A DNA stretch of 64,000 nucleotides. Origin: an uncultured Muribaculaceae bacterium (lineage in GTDB: Bacteria; Bacteroidota; Bacteroidia; Bacteroidales; Muribaculaceae). This document shows, piece after piece, positions 26,957 through 35,109 of this stretch. The stretch spans positions 1-64,000 of the forward strand of contig CAUBJF010000009.1 in the NCBI GenBank assembly GCA_958436175.1, read 5' to 3'. Every line of letters starts with the position of its first letter. Within the stretch, counting starts at the first letter, position 1. The translations under genes and the position numbers were made by a program. Below the pieces are notes generated by a model. The model had not been told where the DNA came from. It searched no databases and saw only the letters and a list, made by a program, of their open reading frames with translations.

Positions 26957-28273
26957 TCAGAAGGAGAACATGCACATTGCCCCGACTCGTTGGGCGGTGT
27001 GGTGCTGGCCATTGAAATTTTGTCGTTTACCAATATCGTATTCGGCTCCGACTTGCATCCTTGGTGTCATGTTCCAGAATATATTGACGGCGCCGGTTAG
27101 GCCGTATTTGTATTCTTCGGGTGAAACAGCTTTCGAGGGCAGATAACGAGTCTGGCTGGCGCTTGCGCTTACAAACAGGTTGGGCTTGAAGTTATATTGG
27201 AGTCCGAGACACCATCCAAAGGACTTCGGTGCATATAGTCTTCCCGGACGGTCCGGATTGCCGACCAGGTCATAACTGCCTATGAGGAGGTCGCCACCCA
27301 GTCCGGCATAGCCAGCACCGTAGTTCACCACAGTATATATCGTGAGTGGGTCGAGCGGATGACTGACACTGCTCAGCATCAGTCCCCACCCGGCAACATT
27401 ATGATTCTTCTCTTCTTTGAGGTCGCGATAAGTGAGAGTGCGTAAAATTCCTGAGAGACGGACATGCTGTCCTCTTGCCCATTGATATTGAAGGAATGCG
27501 GCCCAGTCCGGCATCCAGCTGTCGGCATTCCCGGTCAATTTGTTGTCGACTGCAATGGATTTGTCCGGAGTCTCGGCTGATAGTGCTGCTGTCCAGTGGT
27601 CACGGAAGGTAGGCATATATCGGACAAGGACAGTCGTAGGTGTAATCTTGTTATTTGCCCCTTGAGCATCTACCATTGGCGGCTGAGCTGACGGGTCGGA
27701 GAATGTTGAGTTGGCATATCCGACCGTGAAATCATGAATTATTGCATAGGCTTTTTTCAGCTTGAAGTCACGCGACTGATAACCCGTGAAGTTAGCTTCA
27801 ATGTATAGCTGATAAGTACCGAGAGCCTTGTTGCGGCCTAAAACTCGAAAAAACAGACAGGTTCCGGATGGAGTTGTCGCAAAATGTCTCATCCTCGCTG
27901 GATCAGGGTGCATTGGTATCAGGTATGGGGCAAAACCCGACGCAGGAATAGCGCCGCCCCAGTCATAATAGCCCCTCATTCGAACTGCTCCGCCTATACC
28001 CATGGCAAGTTTGGCATCCTTGCTCATGAAGAGAAAATAGGGAGCTGCCGGATCGGAAAAATGACGGAACTGGTCGTAGTAGAATGTCGAGATTACCTGA
28101 CGTATGGAGTCAATGTACTCCTGTGTCGAGGCATCGGCCGGCCGACCGTCGATATAAACAGGTTTATGATTGTCAATCAACGAATCGATTTGGCTGTCGA
28201 CAAGACTTTTGGCATTGGCTACGACACCTGAGGCAATCAGTAGCGAAATAAGTATGAAAAGTTTGCGCGGCAT
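26957..28273 (-). CDS. DcaP-like outer-membrane porin
   Basis: A predicted trimeric porin of 438 residues. The signal peptide MPRKLFILISLLIASGVVANA is followed by a short helical coiled region (SQIDSLIDNHKPVYIDGRPA) and a barrel. The run TYQLYIEANFTGYQSRDFKL, then LKKAYAIIHDFTVGYANSTFSDPSAQ, matches the DcaP pattern of a strand pair followed by the eyelet loop and its Gly/Tyr-Ser-Thr-Phe motif. The last residues MCMFSF end in an aromatic, as outer-membrane proteins need. The substrate is unknown. Its start codon sits inside a 57-base hairpin (28262-28318) directly after the glutamine synthetase gene. Confidence 0.78.
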   Translation of the reverse strand: MPRKLFILISLLIASGVVANAKSLVDSQIDSLIDNHKPVYIDGRPADASTQEYIDSIRQVISTFYYDQFRHFSDPAAPYFLFMSKDAKLAMGIGGAVRMRGYYDWGGAIPASGFAPYLIPMHPDPARMRHFATTPSGTCLFFRVLGRNKALGTYQLYIEANFTGYQSRDFKLKKAYAIIHDFTVGYANSTFSDPSAQPPMVDAQGANNKITPTTVLVRYMPTFRDHWTAALSAETPDKSIAVDNKLTGNADSWMPDWAAFLQYQWARGQHVRLSGILRTLTYRDLKEEKNHNVAGWGLMLSSVSHPLDPLTIYTVVNYGAGYAGLGGDLLIGSYDLVGNPDRPGRLYAPKSFGWCLGLQYNFKPNLFVSASASQTRYLPSKAVSPEEYKYGLTGAVNIFWNMTPRMQVGAEYDIGKRQNFNGQHHTAQRVGAMCMFSF

Positions 28274-28318
28274 ATGGTTTGCGATGAATTTTATTCATAA
28301 CAAACCATGTCGCGCAAA
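28262..28318 (-). promoter_or_regulatory. Long hairpin enclosing the porin start codon
   Basis: Three nested stems: TTTGCGCG (28262-28269) with CGCGCAAA (28311-28318), ATGGTTTG (28274-28281) with CAAACCAT (28301-28308), ATGAAT (28284-28289) with ATTCAT (28293-28298) and a 3-base loop, 22 bp in all. The minus-strand ATG at 28273-28271 lies in the internal loop between the outer two stems, and the ribosome-binding region is fully paired. Confidence 0.7.
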
Positions 28319-28339
28319 TGTTCGTAGGCGGAGTATTGC

Positions 28340-29857
28340 TTAGCCGCAGTGGAAGAATTCCTCGACCATCTCCTTCATAATATCAGGATTGGAGAGGGCT
28401 TCGGCTGTACGCTTTCTGTCGTAAGAGCGCAGCTTGGCAGCAACACCTTCAAGCATGTCTTTATGAAACACGCCTTTTTCGGCGAAGACATCGGACTTGC
28501 TTTCGAGACAGTCGGCAGAAGCTGCACAGTCTATTGGCAGAGTCGGAAGAGCTGCAAGACGGGCAGCGTTCTCGGGTTTGTGTATGTCGACATCGACATA
28601 GAATCTGTCGGCAATCTTCAAAGCCTCTTCTTCAGGGAGTTCGAGGCCATGGCGCACAGCGACGGCCAGCCCTGCAATTAGCTGATAGACATCCGCCGAT
28701 CCGTCGGCTGAACGTATTTCGAAGGTTTGTTTTATGCGAGGATCTACTTCGGGCGATTCGCCGGCTGCTATAGCGCCGTTCGCCGATATGTTCATCGTGC
28801 TTCCTCCTGTCCATCCGAGGGGTACACGGACAAGAACGGAACGGTTGCGGTCGCCCCAGCACACATTGGTAGGTGCTTCCTGATGCGGCACAAGGCGGAA
28901 ATATGATGTTGGGTTCGTATTACCGAAGGCTGTGATAGCCGGCGCAAGTTCCATGAGCCCGGCAATGGCACGACGGGCTTCCTTGCTCAGACCATTGCTG
29001 TCGACGGTGGCCGAAGTGCCGTCCTGGTTCATGAGGCGCATGTGGATATGCAGACCTGAACCGGCTTTGCCGACAGTGATTTTGGGAGCGAAGGTGACGT
29101 TGAGCCCATGTTTAGCGGCTGCATTGCGTATAGCCCATTTGGCGAGTACGAGCTGGTCGGCGGCATCGCGAGCATCGACTGGCAGGAATTCTATTTCATT
29201 CTGTTCATAGATCTTGTCACCGATGGTGAAGTTGCCGACTTCTGAGTGACCGTACTTAATCTGTCCACCGGTGGCTGCAATTGCCATCATGCAGAGTGTA
29301 CGGAAATCATTGAATTTGGCGAAGGGGGCTGATTCGTGATAGCCCCTTTGGTCGGTAGCCGGAAAAAGTCCGGGATTGTCGGCGATAACATAGAACTCGA
29401 GTTCGCCCATGGCATGGAAAACAAGGCCTGTTGTGTCTGTAAAAGCCTTGCAGGCTTTTGCGAGGGTATGCTCGGGAGCACTTCCGAGAGCTTTGCCGTC
29501 TTTGTCGAAGAAGGAACACAGCATGCTCAGGGTCTTGACGGGGGCGAAGGGGTCTACAAAAGCCGTTCGGTAGCGTGGAACGACGTATAGGTCACTGCTT
29601 CCCGCGCTGATGAAGGGGAAGAGCGACGAACCGTCGACACGCTCGCCGAGAGTAAGGATTGTGTCGAGATATGCCCGGTTGTTGACGACGAAGTTGAGGG
29701 TCTTGAGTCGTCCATCGCCAGCCGGGTACATGAAGTTGACCATCTCGATACCTTCGTTTTCGACAAAATTCATTAAGTCGGCTTTGGTGATGTCAGCCGG
29801 TTCTTTCTGAAGGTATGCCACCACGGCATTCTTGTTCAGTCGGATTGTGTTGTTCAT
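28340..29857 (-). CDS. Glutamine synthetase family protein
   Basis: A 505-residue type I glutamine synthetase fold. The beta-grasp domain (about residues 25-115) is followed by the catalytic domain: MGELEFYVIAD carries the metal glutamates, QNEIEFLPVDARDAADQL follows, then KITVGKAGSGLHIHMRL with the ATP-site HIH and SYFRLVPHQEAPTNVCWGDRNRSVLVRVP with the glutamate-binding Arg. The HIHM and substrate Arg are intact, so it should be active. As the last gene of a wall-peptide operon it may handle the glutamate released, or act on a related gamma-glutamyl substrate. True GlnA versus a gamma-glutamylpolyamine synthetase cannot be separated here. Confidence 0.85.
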   Translation of the reverse strand: MNNTIRLNKNAVVAYLQKEPADITKADLMNFVENEGIEMVNFMYPAGDGRLKTLNFVVNNRAYLDTILTLGERVDGSSLFPFISAGSSDLYVVPRYRTAFVDPFAPVKTLSMLCSFFDKDGKALGSAPEHTLAKACKAFTDTTGLVFHAMGELEFYVIADNPGLFPATDQRGYHESAPFAKFNDFRTLCMMAIAATGGQIKYGHSEVGNFTIGDKIYEQNEIEFLPVDARDAADQLVLAKWAIRNAAAKHGLNVTFAPKITVGKAGSGLHIHMRLMNQDGTSATVDSNGLSKEARRAIAGLMELAPAITAFGNTNPTSYFRLVPHQEAPTNVCWGDRNRSVLVRVPLGWTGGSTMNISANGAIAAGESPEVDPRIKQTFEIRSADGSADVYQLIAGLAVAVRHGLELPEEEALKIADRFYVDVDIHKPENAARLAALPTLPIDCAASADCLESKSDVFAEKGVFHKDMLEGVAAKLRSYDRKRTAEALSNPDIMKEMVEEFFHCG

Positions 29858-29881
29858 GGTATATATTTAAATTATGGCTAT

Positions 29882-31012
29882 TTAGACAGGTACAATACCT
29901 ATACCCGGTCTGTCTGTGAGAGTCACTTTTCCGTCAACAATCTTCATGCCGTCGAAGATGTCGTTGGCAATGAGGAGGTTGCCGTCAAGGTCGGCCCAGT
30001 CGGCCATAGGTGCGAGTTGAGATGCAGCCGATACGGCACAGCTTGTCTCGGTCATACATCCAAGCATCACTTTCATACCGAGGGCTCTGGCGAGGACAGC
30101 CATCTTGTATGCCTCGTGCATGCCCGTGCTCTTCATCAGCTTGATGTTGATGCCGTCGTAGGCCTGCGCGGCACGCCGTACGTCGGGAAGACGCTGCAGG
30201 AACTCATCGGCTATGATAGGCAGTGGCGAGCGTTCGCGAAGCCATGCGGTGTCGTCGATAGCTTTTTTGTCCATCGGCTGTTCGACAAAAAGACAGCCGC
30301 GCTCCGCCAGCCAGTGGCACATTTCCAGGGCTTTCTCCTTGTTGTTCCATCCCTGGTTGGCATCGACACAGATAGGAACATCAGTGTGACGGCGAAGAGC
30401 ATTGACGATCTCCTTATCATGGTTGAGACCCATTTTGACTTTAACAACTTTGTAGGGCGAAGTTTCCTCGATTTTTTTCTTCATCTCAGCCGGATCTTCG
30501 TCATAGCTGATGGTGAAGGATGTGTTAGGACATTTGTCGGGATCAAGACCCCAGATTTTGTACCAGGGCTGTCCCATGATTTTGCCGAGGAGGTCGTGCA
30601 GGGCAATATCCACCGATGCCTTGGCCGCACGGTTGTCGGGAGAGATATTATCGACGTATTCAAGTATTTCTTCAAGACGGAAAGGGTCGGAGAACTGCTT
30701 GAGGTCCACTTTGGAGAGGAACTCACATACGCTTGCCACATTTTCGCCAAGATATGGGGGCATCGAGGCCTCTCCGTATCCCGTAAGACCGTCGTATTCG
30801 ATCTGTACCTGTACGCCGGGGGTGGTGGTACGTTGCGATCGGGCAAGGTTGAAGGCATGACGCAGCTGCAACTCATAGGGCCGGAATGAGAGATTCATTT
30901 TGCCTGGACTGAGTATTTTTTTTGTTGCACTGTCGAGAGCTGACATAGATATAGGGGAGGCGGCTGCTATGACACCGAACATGCCGGCCTTTAAGAAGTT
31001 TCGTCTGTTCAT
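29882..31012 (-). CDS. Dipeptide (L-Ala-D/L-Glu) epimerase, Tat-exported
   Basis: Enolase-superfamily epimerase, 376 residues. A twin-arginine signal (MNRRNFLKAGMFGVIAAASP) suggests folded export to the periplasm, unlike the cytosolic E. coli enzyme. The barrel has the acid-base pair VVKVKMGLNHDKE (Lys at residue about 195) and GINIKLMKSTG. Metal ligands lie in VPICVDANQGW, LFVEQPMDKKA and LPIIADEFL. These match the family that epimerises L-Ala-D-Glu from murein peptides. It is 24 bases upstream of the glutamine synthetase gene and 32 bases after the NlpC/P60 gene. Confidence 0.88.
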   Translation of the reverse strand: MNRRNFLKAGMFGVIAAASPISMSALDSATKKILSPGKMNLSFRPYELQLRHAFNLARSQRTTTPGVQVQIEYDGLTGYGEASMPPYLGENVASVCEFLSKVDLKQFSDPFRLEEILEYVDNISPDNRAAKASVDIALHDLLGKIMGQPWYKIWGLDPDKCPNTSFTISYDEDPAEMKKKIEETSPYKVVKVKMGLNHDKEIVNALRRHTDVPICVDANQGWNNKEKALEMCHWLAERGCLFVEQPMDKKAIDDTAWLRERSPLPIIADEFLQRLPDVRRAAQAYDGINIKLMKSTGMHEAYKMAVLARALGMKVMLGCMTETSCAVSAASQLAPMADWADLDGNLLIANDIFDGMKIVDGKVTLTDRPGIGIVPV

Positions 31013-31044
31013 TATGAGATATGATAGGCTTGAGGATTCAATAA

Positions 31045-32214
31045 TTAAAAATACCAGCTGTGGTTACGGGCGTGTGTTATGCCCGGTGTTTCTTGAAAAC
31101 CGTTGATGCGGACAGCATGTAGGAATGGGGTTGTAAGGTATGCCGGACTGTCGGGGTCGATGCTGTTGCGTTTGACGCGTCCTGAGGAATGGACATAGTC
31201 TCCGTCATGGTCGTAGATGGCGACGTGGGTGACTTTCCCGGAAGAATTGCCGAAGAAGAGAAGGTCGCCGGGAAGACATGAGCGCCAGTTCCGGGCTTCG
31301 ATACGTCCTCCGGTCTTGGCCTGCTGAGAGGCATCGCGCATCAGTATAATGCCGTTGGAGAAGTAGCTCACTTTGGCCAGACCGGAACAGTCGAGGGCCT
31401 TTGTCGAAGTGCCACCCCACAGATAGGGTGTTCCTTCCATAGAGTAAGCTGTGTCGAGGATTTTCTGTGCGTCGAATGGCTGGGACGCCCATTCCTCTAT
31501 GGGGCTGACAGATGATGAGTCGACATATCCAGTACGTCCGTCGGGTAGCTTGACATGGATGCGTCCGTGGTCCAGGACGGGATGCTCGTCTACGGCCTCG
31601 ACGATGCAGCCGAGCACTAAGTCGCTGACGACTTCGCGTACAGATTTGGTGTCCGGAGTTTTATATGCCCGTATCTGGTAGGGAGCAGTGACGATGAAAC
31701 GACGTGCCGAACGCCACTTGGCCATTTCGTCTGCTGTCTTTTCGACTATGGATGAGGAAGGGACATAAGCTATGTATCCGTCAGGACACTGTACGCGGAA
31801 CCATTCTCCGGCGGGTTCGAGGATACGGAGAGGAGTACCCATCACTGCTTGAGTCGCCATTTCGGCGGCCTGCCTGCCTGCCGTTCGAAGGCTGGCTGCC
31901 GAGATGCGGACCTGAGCCCAGCGGTCGGTGGGGTATATTGTTATATCTTCAGTGTAGTCCGAGCCTGTTGCTGCAAGTGCTTCAGTAAGCTTCGAAGCCG
32001 TCGCAGGGTCGGATAATTTGCCGCGGACGACAAGTCTGCCGTCCTGGTCGTTGAAAACTTTGATATCGAACACGGCCTGACGGCTGTCGGGCGCAAGACT
32101 GTCCTTGACAGCATTAACGGCATTCTCGACACGACGGCGTTCATCGGCCGACGACTGTGCGAATGCGGCGAAAGCAAGTGTTGCGAAAAAAGCTATAAGA
32201 ATCAGCTTCTTCAT
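31045..32214 (-). CDS. SH3-domain NlpC/P60 endopeptidase (dipeptidyl-peptidase VI type)
   Basis: A secreted cysteine peptidase of 389 residues, with signal peptide MKKLILIAFFATLAFAAFAQ. A first domain of about 100 residues is followed by two bacterial SH3 domains (about residues 125-170 and 190-235, the second with DGRTGYVDSSSVSP). The NlpC/P60 domain follows, with the catalytic Cys in TKALDCSGLAKVS, a His in KVTHVAIYDHDGD and another in YVHSSGRVKRNS. This order is that of YkfC-like gamma-D-glutamyl-L-diamino acid peptidases, which cut stem peptides to leave L-Ala-D-Glu for the downstream epimerase. It overlaps the transglutaminase gene by 4 bases. Confidence 0.92.
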   Translation of the reverse strand: MKKLILIAFFATLAFAAFAQSSADERRRVENAVNAVKDSLAPDSRQAVFDIKVFNDQDGRLVVRGKLSDPATASKLTEALAATGSDYTEDITIYPTDRWAQVRISAASLRTAGRQAAEMATQAVMGTPLRILEPAGEWFRVQCPDGYIAYVPSSSIVEKTADEMAKWRSARRFIVTAPYQIRAYKTPDTKSVREVVSDLVLGCIVEAVDEHPVLDHGRIHVKLPDGRTGYVDSSSVSPIEEWASQPFDAQKILDTAYSMEGTPYLWGGTSTKALDCSGLAKVSYFSNGIILMRDASQQAKTGGRIEARNWRSCLPGDLLFFGNSSGKVTHVAIYDHDGDYVHSSGRVKRNSIDPDSPAYLTTPFLHAVRINGFQETPGITHARNHSWYF

Positions 32215-33590
32215 TTCTTGGGTGCTTCAATAGGTTCAACAGATATGATTTCAAGTCCTGATTCCCATGCAGGATAGAAGAGATTGCCGCGAGATGTCTC
32301 GACCTCTCCTGCCTGGAAATCGACAGTCTCACTGCGTATATATCTTTTCTCGGGCCACAGCTTGCCTCCGATTCCCTTATTGGTAGCGAAACGATGCGCA
32401 TCCATGCCGTGCGAGTAAAAGTTACGTGCATCTTCCGTTGTAGCGTTGCTGTAACGGCTGAAAGACGCATCTACAGGTACCCAGCCTACTCCTTCAAAAT
32501 AGACTTCCGCCCAGTCGTGATAGTTCTTCTCTCCGGGATGAATCATCCATCCGCTTTCCCAGCGTGCAGGAATGCCGAGAGAACGCATAAGCGAAATATA
32601 GAGCAGTGCCACCTGGCCGCAGTCGCCATGCTTTACGTCAAGGACATACTGCGGTATACAGTCGATGGTACTGTATTCGCGGGCGCCCGCCCAAGGGAAG
32701 CGTGTGATATAGTCATAGACGAGTTCGCTCTGGCGCAAGGGGTCGGTCTCGTCGCCTACTATAGATTTTGCAACTGCTTCGAGATTGACGATATGGGGTG
32801 CTTCGAAAGCGGTATATTGCTGATAAAGGTCCGAATTCGTGTCGTATGGCTTGATCTTTTCTCTTATGGTGGAGTAGGGTACGAAATCGCCGAAGGTATC
32901 GTAGCGGCCGACGTATTCAAAGTGTGCTGTCTCCCCTTCTTTTGGCGACGGGGCTTCGAAGTAGATGGTGTTATGGATGGACTTATCGCCGGAAAGGATG
33001 TATTCAGCCGGTTCGGTGGCTGTAATCACGACCTTGTCCTGACGGTCGCATCTGTCGCCGGAGAGCGGTACTGGCATCCATACACGGAGCGTATCGTCGG
33101 CGATGGCTACGTCGTATGGGATGTCGACTGTGAATCTGAAGGTAACGCGATGTCCGAGTCCCATGTCGTTCTTGCCTTGATAATAGTCGAGCACAGAATC
33201 GACAAAAGCCAGTCTCTTTTCGGAATGTACAAGCTCTCGTCCTTCTCGTCCTCCGTTATATGCCGGATTGAGGATGTCGAGATTACGTATGGATTTGCGG
33301 TACACCATTGTCCGGCCGTCGATGTCGCGAGTCTCGATGTAATGACGGGCGATGAAAGTGTCTATGTCAGCCTGCGTCACCTCAGGATGTTTTTCTTTTA
33401 TCTGGGCAACAGCCTCCTCGAGAGTCAGCGAGAAATCACCTTTGATACGGTTTTCAATAGCTGTTGCAGAGTCTGCTTCAAGCCATGCCGGCGAAGAGAG
33501 CTCGGCTGCTTCAGCACGTTTTTGCGACAGATAGAATGCTCCTGCCGCACCGAATGCAAGTACAACTGCAAGTATGGCAGTCTTCTTCAT
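32211..33590 (-). CDS. Transglutaminase-like cysteine protease, secreted
   Basis: A 459-residue exported protein from the ATG at 33590 (MKKTAILAVVLAFGAAGAFYLSQK); longer frames upstream have no signal and are rejected. The C-terminal part is a transglutaminase core with Cys in VKHGDCGQVALLYISL, His in EKNYHDWAEVYFEG and Asp in WVPVDASFSR, so the triad is complete. The N-terminal 250 residues are unassigned and partly beta-rich. In bacteria this fold is often a peptidase. In this operon it may act on murein or on peptides feeding it; that is inferred from place only. Confidence 0.85.
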   Translation of the reverse strand: MKKTAILAVVLAFGAAGAFYLSQKRAEAAELSSPAWLEADSATAIENRIKGDFSLTLEEAVAQIKEKHPEVTQADIDTFIARHYIETRDIDGRTMVYRKSIRNLDILNPAYNGGREGRELVHSEKRLAFVDSVLDYYQGKNDMGLGHRVTFRFTVDIPYDVAIADDTLRVWMPVPLSGDRCDRQDKVVITATEPAEYILSGDKSIHNTIYFEAPSPKEGETAHFEYVGRYDTFGDFVPYSTIREKIKPYDTNSDLYQQYTAFEAPHIVNLEAVAKSIVGDETDPLRQSELVYDYITRFPWAGAREYSTIDCIPQYVLDVKHGDCGQVALLYISLMRSLGIPARWESGWMIHPGEKNYHDWAEVYFEGVGWVPVDASFSRYSNATTEDARNFYSHGMDAHRFATNKGIGGKLWPEKRYIRSETVDFQAGEVETSRGNLFYPAWESGLEIISVEPIEAPKK

Positions 33591-33606
33591 CTTGTAGGTT
33601 CTTAGA

Positions 33607-34260
33607 TTAAAGTAAAACGATGCGACCGAAACATTCGGGACGATGATAGTCGGGCTTGGGTGCAATGATTGGATTCCAGCTCAGATAATACTCCTGAGAG
33701 GCTCCGCTCGAGCATGAATAGAAGTTCCCGGTCATCTCAACTGATCCTTTGTCTGTCTTTATTCCGAGGATATCAAAAGGCAGTGCATAGCAGATGTCCC
33801 AGCTTCCCTCTTTTTCACCTTCAGCAAAGCATGGATGTCCGATATAGGTGCCGATGCGTTCGATGCGGGCGGTTTCCGAAGGGGTAAGGCTTTCGAATAC
33901 CTCACGCGATAGTCTGCGTGCGGCATTCGGAACACCGATGCAGTTGAATTCGAGATTGAGGTATCGTTCGCTTCCTGCCGGTTTGAGAAATGCTTCGACA
34001 CAGGAATCGTCGCATACTGCAGACTGTTCCTCTCCGTGTCGGGCGAGCAGTCTGTCGCCGTCGACATGAAAGTGGAGATAGAGCTTTTTGCCGTCGTGTG
34101 CGGCACTGAGACGTGTCGGAGGCGCTGTCGGGAATTCATCCCAGTTGATAACATCGATATAGGTTTGCACTCCGTCCCGGTCAACGACGGAAGATGCTTC
34201 GGCCAAGGATAATTGTCCCAGGGCCTCAATACGAGGTACAAATAGCGTCTTGTTTTTCAT
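33607..34260 (-). CDS. CBM9-like carbohydrate-binding protein
   Basis: A cytosolic-looking 217-residue protein (no signal peptide) with a family-9 carbohydrate-binding fold. Visible features are LYLHFHVDGDRLLARHG, then the core CDDSCVEAFLKPAG and ERYLNLEFNCIGVP, and the ending YYLSWNPIIAPKPDYHRPEC followed by FGRIVLL. The last motif, with a conserved Trp-Asn-Pro and Phe-Gly, is typical of the CBM9-like sub-family in Bacteroidota. The ligand is unknown. The gene sits between the LysE-type exporter and the transglutaminase, in the same operon, so a wall-derived sugar or peptide is possible. Confidence 0.85.
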   Translation of the reverse strand: MKNKTLFVPRIEALGQLSLAEASSVVDRDGVQTYIDVINWDEFPTAPPTRLSAAHDGKKLYLHFHVDGDRLLARHGEEQSAVCDDSCVEAFLKPAGSERYLNLEFNCIGVPNAARRLSREVFESLTPSETARIERIGTYIGHPCFAEGEKEGSWDICYALPFDILGIKTDKGSVEMTGNFYSCSSGASQEYYLSWNPIIAPKPDYHRPECFGRIVLL

Positions 34261-34266
34261 TGGATA

Positions 34267-34905
34267 TTATAAGTTGTCGATCAAGGCTGTGACAATACCG
34301 ATTATCGCCAGTATTATCAGCAAGATGCCTATGATTCGGTTGATTATCTTCAAAGACCTGACATTGATGCGTTTACCAAGATGGTTGACAAGAGCTGTAA
34401 CGCCGTACCACCATCCCAAGGCTCCTGCGAATATCGAAAGGTAAGCTACGATATAGTGATGGATGCCGTAGTCGGGCTGTATGAAGCTGAACTGAGCGAA
34501 TAGACCAATTATGAAGAAAAGTATCAAAGGGTTCGAGAATGTCAGGAGGAAACCTGTGGCAAAGTCGCTCCAATAGTTGCTTGCCTTTATTTCAGCACCT
34601 TTAAGGGCACGGGTAGGGTTCTTGCGGAGAAGATAGAATCCGAAGATGGTCAGGACCACACTGCCCAGGATGGTGAGCATGAACTGATTGTTATCTATGA
34701 AGTCGGTTATGAAACTGAGGCAGAAGCCTGTCAGCAGACAGTAGATGAGGTCGCTTAGAGCTGCGCCTACACCAGTGAAGAAAGCTGGCCATCGTCCCTT
34801 GCCGAGGGTGCGTTGTATCACTAACATACCAATCGGCCCCATAGGTGCCGATATCAAGGCCCCGATAGCTATACCACGGGGAAGTATGTAAAGCATCTGC
34901 TCCAT
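34267..34905 (-). CDS. LysE-family exporter
   Basis: Inner-membrane amino-acid exporter, 212 residues with six hydrophobic helices. The N-terminal motif GALISAPMGPIGMLVIQRTLGKGRWPAF is the LysE signature, with the conserved GPxxxxxxxxxxxxG pattern. ATG at 34905 (MEQMLYILPRG) is preferred to 34935 because a -7 box at 34925-34932 lies between them, so the earlier start would not be transcribed. It opens the minus-strand operon that runs to the glutamine synthetase gene; export of an amino acid released from wall peptides is inferred. Confidence 0.87.
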   Translation of the reverse strand: MEQMLYILPRGIAIGALISAPMGPIGMLVIQRTLGKGRWPAFFTGVGAALSDLIYCLLTGFCLSFITDFIDNNQFMLTILGSVVLTIFGFYLLRKNPTRALKGAEIKASNYWSDFATGFLLTFSNPLILFFIIGLFAQFSFIQPDYGIHHYIVAYLSIFAGALGWWYGVTALVNHLGKRINVRSLKIINRIIGILLIILAIIGIVTALIDNL

Positions 34906-34924
34906 ATTTTGATAAACGCAATTG

Positions 34925-34932
34925 CAAATATA
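34925..34932 (-). promoter_or_regulatory. Putative -7 box of the wall-peptide operon
   Basis: Minus-strand TATATTTG; the transcript would begin about 14 bases before the LysE-family ATG. No TTTG is seen at -33. Confidence 0.6.
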
Positions 34933-35075
34933 CACATTTCAAGAGAAATGAAAGCCATCATGCCTGTCTGAAAAGATATAAAAATGACCTCTATCCGGCT
35001 AATCGAAGAAAAATGAGTTAGTTCTTTTTCTTACCTTTGTGACCTTGACTGATATATAGATCCACACTTAGGGCG

Positions 35076-35083
35076 TATATTTG
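35076..35083 (+). promoter_or_regulatory. Putative -7 box of the GH25 gene
   Basis: TATATTTG, 27 bases before the ATG. A second box TACCTTTG lies at 35032-35039. Neither has a good TTTG 19-21 bases upstream. Confidence 0.5.
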
Positions 35084-35109
35084 TAGTCGAGATTGTTTAT
35101 AAACTGAAC

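Noticed and set aside
30017..30889. 290-codon plus-strand frame opposite the epimerase gene
   Set aside because: Antisense shadow; enolase-superfamily residues are all in the minus-strand frame.
32394..33605. 403-codon plus-strand open frame opposite the transglutaminase-like gene
   Set aside because: Antisense shadow; the minus strand has a signal peptide and full Cys-His-Asp triad.
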